Assembly (NCBI GenBank): GCA_020058315.1
Contig: JAGVEK010000213.1
Location: 1-9,117, forward strand
Source of the DNA: Candidatus Zixiibacteriota bacterium
GTDB lineage: Bacteria > Zixibacteria > MSB-5A5 > WJJR01
DNA length: 9,117 bases
Direction: 5' to 3'
Under the pieces are notes generated by a model, which saw only the letters and a program-made list of their open reading frames with translations, ran no database searches and was not told the DNA's origin. Made by a program: the position numbers and the translations under genes. Positions 7,801 through 9,117 of the stretch are shown piece after piece (the stretch's first letter is position 1; each line of letters opens with the position of its first letter).

Positions 7801-7930
7801 ACTGCGCGCCCCGATGGCCCGTGCGGTTATTGGCGGCCTGATTTCGTCGACACTGCTCACGTTGATTGTCGTGCCGGTGGTTTATACATTGCTGGATGAT
7901 TTGACGGCCAAGGTGTTTCGACGCAAGTAG
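4832..7930 (+). CDS. HAE1-type RND efflux transporter (AcrB/MexB-like inner-membrane pump)
   Basis: A full-length proton-driven exporter of 1032 residues (family usually 1020-1060). It has the RND fold of TM1, a large periplasmic loop, TM2-7, a second loop and TM8-12. It opens with AIKRPVFTTMIVLALMVLG (TM1), then FPDVNFP and YPGAGPEAVE of the porter domain. TM4 carries GLLIDDAIVVVENI with Asp399-Asp400, matching AcrB Asp407/408. TM10 has GLVTKNAILLVDF with Lys933 (AcrB Lys940), and RLRPILMTT supplies Arg963 and Thr970 (AcrB Arg971, Thr978). The proton-relay set is thus intact. The C-terminus keeps RAPMARAVIGGL and LTLIVVPVVY. The ribosome binding site AGAGGA (4819-4824) lies seven bases before the ATG. 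The length, the two porter loops and the hydrophobe/amphiphile-type motifs argue against a heavy-metal (CusA) pump. Likely substrates are drugs, bile-salt-like amphiphiles, lipids or signalling molecules; nothing in the sequence selects among them. Confidence 0.96.
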   Translation: MILADTAIKRPVFTTMIVLALMVLGIFSYSRMSVDLFPDVNFPFIVVLTVYPGAGPEAVESEITKRIEDQINTISGLKHLTSTSTEGMSQVVAQFELGEKPADKALEVREKISTILAELPEDAKEPIIQRYDPATSPIMSLVVSGRRPVKEITTLTKDVIKKRLESITGVGAVQLVGGAEREIEIALDANRLDAFAVSVQEVQAAIQMANIEFPTGRIDRSTSELTLRTLGKFTHWRDFGDLVVAHRKDSPVRLSDLATISDGVREQRNLSRYNGEEAVALDIIRQSGANTVRVADDIRSRIATLKSELPADIGITVVSDNSTFIRDAVDDVMVNIYYGGALAVLVIFLFLYNWRTTIISALAIPTSIIATFTFMYLLGFTINFMSLLGMSIAVGLLIDDAIVVVENIYRNYHGGVDARTAAARGTAEIGLAVMATTFTIVAVFLPVAFMGGIVGRFFFEFGLTVTVAVLVSLFVAFTMTPMLFSRLITRPEEEEHHSTRRFGARWLNSFERAFNRRFDWVKERYRILLAWSLRHRVVTIVIALVGFLASFGLIPFVGTEFIPLRDEAQFFVDFEVAPGTSLRETERIVAGVEQLIRQLPEVTGIYTSIGSNQRPVNEGTMTVKLTPKTERERHVFALVSDVRERLKSVPGLYLSIATEPSEGGHNKPINLSVQGDDLRVLRRLAAAVEESTRAVAGAREVRNSLVGARPEAQIIIDRDRASEMGLSMAQIASTLRVLVDGDDATTYKEGDEEYKVRLRLATADRSTTWAIENLNIRSSRDIPGREHFFVPLKQVARLDQRGGPTEIRRYDKRREVMISGNIAAGAFAGDVRAAAFDKVKNISTPPGYTITATGEAEIQQESFSYILVALFLGIIFIYFVLASQYESFSDPFAIMLSLPMALVGALFGLFFFGSALSIMSFIGIVLLMGLVTKNAILLVDFVKQARARGESRTDAILAAGPIRLRPILMTTLAMIFGMLPLALALGPGAELRAPMARAVIGGLISSTLLTLIVVPVVYTLLDDLTAKVFRRK

Positions 7931-8025
7931 AGGCACGGCTTGCCGTGACCGCTGGCGCAGGTGCGAGCGAATCCGAGGCGGGCACGGTCCCGAAAGAGCC
8001 GGGATCTTCGACAAGCCGTGCCCCT
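7929..8025. repeat. Composite inverted-repeat element after the efflux operon
   Basis: AGAGGCACGGCTTG (7929-7942) begins within the RND stop codon and pairs with CAAGCCGTGCCCCT (8012-8025) at 13 of 14 positions. Two local structures compete with this long pairing. CACGGC/GCCGTG (7934-7947) can fold alone as a small hairpin. GGGCACGG (7980-7987) pairs perfectly with CCGTGCCC (8016-8023), stacked on TCCCG (7988-7992) with CGGGA (8000-8004). No T-run follows, so an intrinsic terminator in the classical sense is unlikely. It could block 3' exonucleases and stabilise the operon mRNA, assist a factor-dependent terminator, or be a dispersed palindromic element. The pairing is seen directly; the role is inference. 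Confidence 0.65.
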
Positions 8026-8129
8026 GCAATTCCCGCGGTGGCCCCGTCCGTCAGAATTCCTCATCGTCTATCCGTCTTCATGCGTAGATTCAATACTGCG
8101 TTCCGGGCAATCATACCCCGAAGCTGCTT

Positions 8130-9117
8130 ATGACCGCTCAGCAGACCATCCCCGCATCCAAGATTCCCGGCCGCCGGAAGCTCTATCTCGATGCACTGTA
8201 CGATCCCGACCGGACAGGCCGATTCTTCTCCTGGCCACACCCAACTGCTGCGGCATTCGAAGACTGTGCGCGCCGTCTGGATAGCGCCGCGTTGGATCGC
8301 TCGTCGGTCACACAGCTTCTGGTCCGGCAGAATCAATATCTCGATGCCCCACCGGCGGCGATCAAGGCCGCCGAGGAACTGGCCAAAGCAGGGGCCGTCG
8401 CTGCTTTCACCGGCCAGCAGGCCGGCTTGTTCGGCGGGCCACTCTACACAATCTACAAGGCGTTGACTCTTTTGGGTTGGGCGCAGCGTTTGCGCGAGTG
8501 CCTGCATCGTCCGGTGGTGCCCATTTTCTGGATCGCGGCCGATGACCACGATTTCGACGAAGTTCGCTGGACCGGATTCCCTGATCTCGAAAACAAAGTG
8601 CGTTGCCCCCGGATTTCGGCCGATGGTCTTCCGGAAAGGACTCCCGTTTCGCAGGTGCTGTTGGATGACTCTGTCCGCGCCGTGATCGCAGAAATGCGCG
8701 CGGCTCAGCTCGAGACAGAATTCTCGCCAACCGTGTTCGGTGCGCTCGAGCAGGATTATGCCGCCGGCAGGAATATGGTTGATGCCTTCGGCCGTTGGAT
8801 GGCGCGGCTCCTCGGGCCTTTCGGGCTCGTGATGTTTAATCCCGCTGACCCTGCGGCGAAGCAGTTATGGAAGCCGCTGTTCGCCGAGGAACTCACCGGA
8901 TACAGCGAGACCGCCGCCGCCCTGGCCGAAATTAACCAGCGTCTCGAGGAAGCCGGTTATCACCAGCAGGTCGAGCACCCGGCACGCCACACGCACTTGT
9001 TCTATCTCCAACAGGGGAGACACGCGCTCAAGGCGGACTTGGATGGTCAGCTTTCCATCGACCCTGAACCCTCGCCTCAGTCACGGGTCAAGTGGCTGAG
9101 ACTTCTCGAAACCGATC
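8130..9117 (+). CDS. bshC: Bacillithiol biosynthesis cysteine-adding enzyme BshC (3'-truncated by window end)
   Basis: BshC is taken to add cysteine to glucosaminyl-malate, the last step in making the low-molecular-weight thiol bacillithiol in the cytoplasm. The frame is open from the ATG at 8130 to the window edge, 329 codons of an expected 530-550, so about 60% is present. Family motifs are clear: TGQQAGLFGGPLYTIYKA (94-111), PIFWIAADDHDFDEV (131-145) and FGRWMARLLGPFGLVMFNP (220-238) followed by an Asp and Lys. These belong to the Rossmann-like core that resembles nucleotidyltransferases and carries the His-rich site. An in-frame stop at 8085-8087 and no earlier ATG fix the start, although the ribosome binding site is weak (GAAG at 8120-8123). 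It lies 199 bp after the pump gene beyond the dyad element, so it probably has its own promoter. The assignment rests on the motifs; the C-terminal coiled coil is outside the window. Confidence 0.92.
   Translation, partial: MTAQQTIPASKIPGRRKLYLDALYDPDRTGRFFSWPHPTAAAFEDCARRLDSAALDRSSVTQLLVRQNQYLDAPPAAIKAAEELAKAGAVAAFTGQQAGLFGGPLYTIYKALTLLGWAQRLRECLHRPVVPIFWIAADDHDFDEVRWTGFPDLENKVRCPRISADGLPERTPVSQVLLDDSVRAVIAEMRAAQLETEFSPTVFGALEQDYAAGRNMVDAFGRWMARLLGPFGLVMFNPADPAAKQLWKPLFAEELTGYSETAAALAEINQRLEEAGYHQQVEHPARHTHLFYLQQGRHALKADLDGQLSIDPEPSPQSRVKWLRLLETD

Noticed and set aside
8069..8116. Promoter for bshC
   Set aside because: AATACT (8092-8097) and TCATAC (8111-8116) resemble -10 boxes, but neither has a convincing -35 box at the right distance.
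8061..8549. 162-codon minus-strand open frame over the start of bshC
   Set aside because: BshC motifs on the plus strand are decisive, and the antisense frame has no support.

Overview
The window looks like chromosomal DNA of a diderm (Gram-negative-type) bacterium of moderately high GC (roughly 55-60% by eye, not computed). Two things point this way: a complete tripartite efflux pump that includes an outer-membrane channel, and a bshC gene for bacillithiol synthesis. Bacillithiol together with an outer membrane fits the Bacteroidota/FCB superphylum, Acidobacteriota, Gemmatimonadota and related candidate phyla better than Proteobacteria. This placement is inference; there is no rRNA or tRNA in the window to confirm it.

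Layout. Positions 1-392 hold no convincing gene. They are a GC-rich intergenic stretch with a very strong hairpin (21-51), a smaller dyad (303-319) and a short direct repeat. A minus-strand gene (393-1529) encodes an exported or membrane-anchored protein resembling the DUF2279 (YfiM-like) family. Across a 142-bp divergent intergenic region lies a four-gene plus-strand operon: a TetR-family repressor (1672-2358), a TolC-type outer-membrane channel (about 2384-3721), a lipoprotein membrane fusion protein (3758-4801) and an HAE1-type RND inner-membrane transporter (4832-7930). The genes are 25, 36 and 30 bp apart, and the last two have good ribosome binding sites. A 199-bp gap carrying a composite inverted-repeat element that starts in the RND stop codon leads to bshC (8130 to the window end, truncated).

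How it works together. The three pump proteins should form a proton-driven inner membrane-periplasm-outer membrane efflux complex. The RND protein keeps the paired Asp residues of TM4 and the Lys/Arg/Thr of TM10-11 needed for proton relay, so it appears functional. The TetR protein is probably a local autorepressor. The DNA in front of its start has a perfect 17-bp palindrome, an overlapping near-palindrome covering the likely -35 box, and a third 17-bp dyad at the likely transcription start. The divergent DUF2279-like gene could be controlled from the same region. The pump substrate cannot be read from the sequence.

I see no CRISPR array, insertion sequence, integrase, phage gene or obviously new enzymatic system. 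The most interesting parts are the layered operator region and the hairpin-rich noncoding DNA on both flanks.
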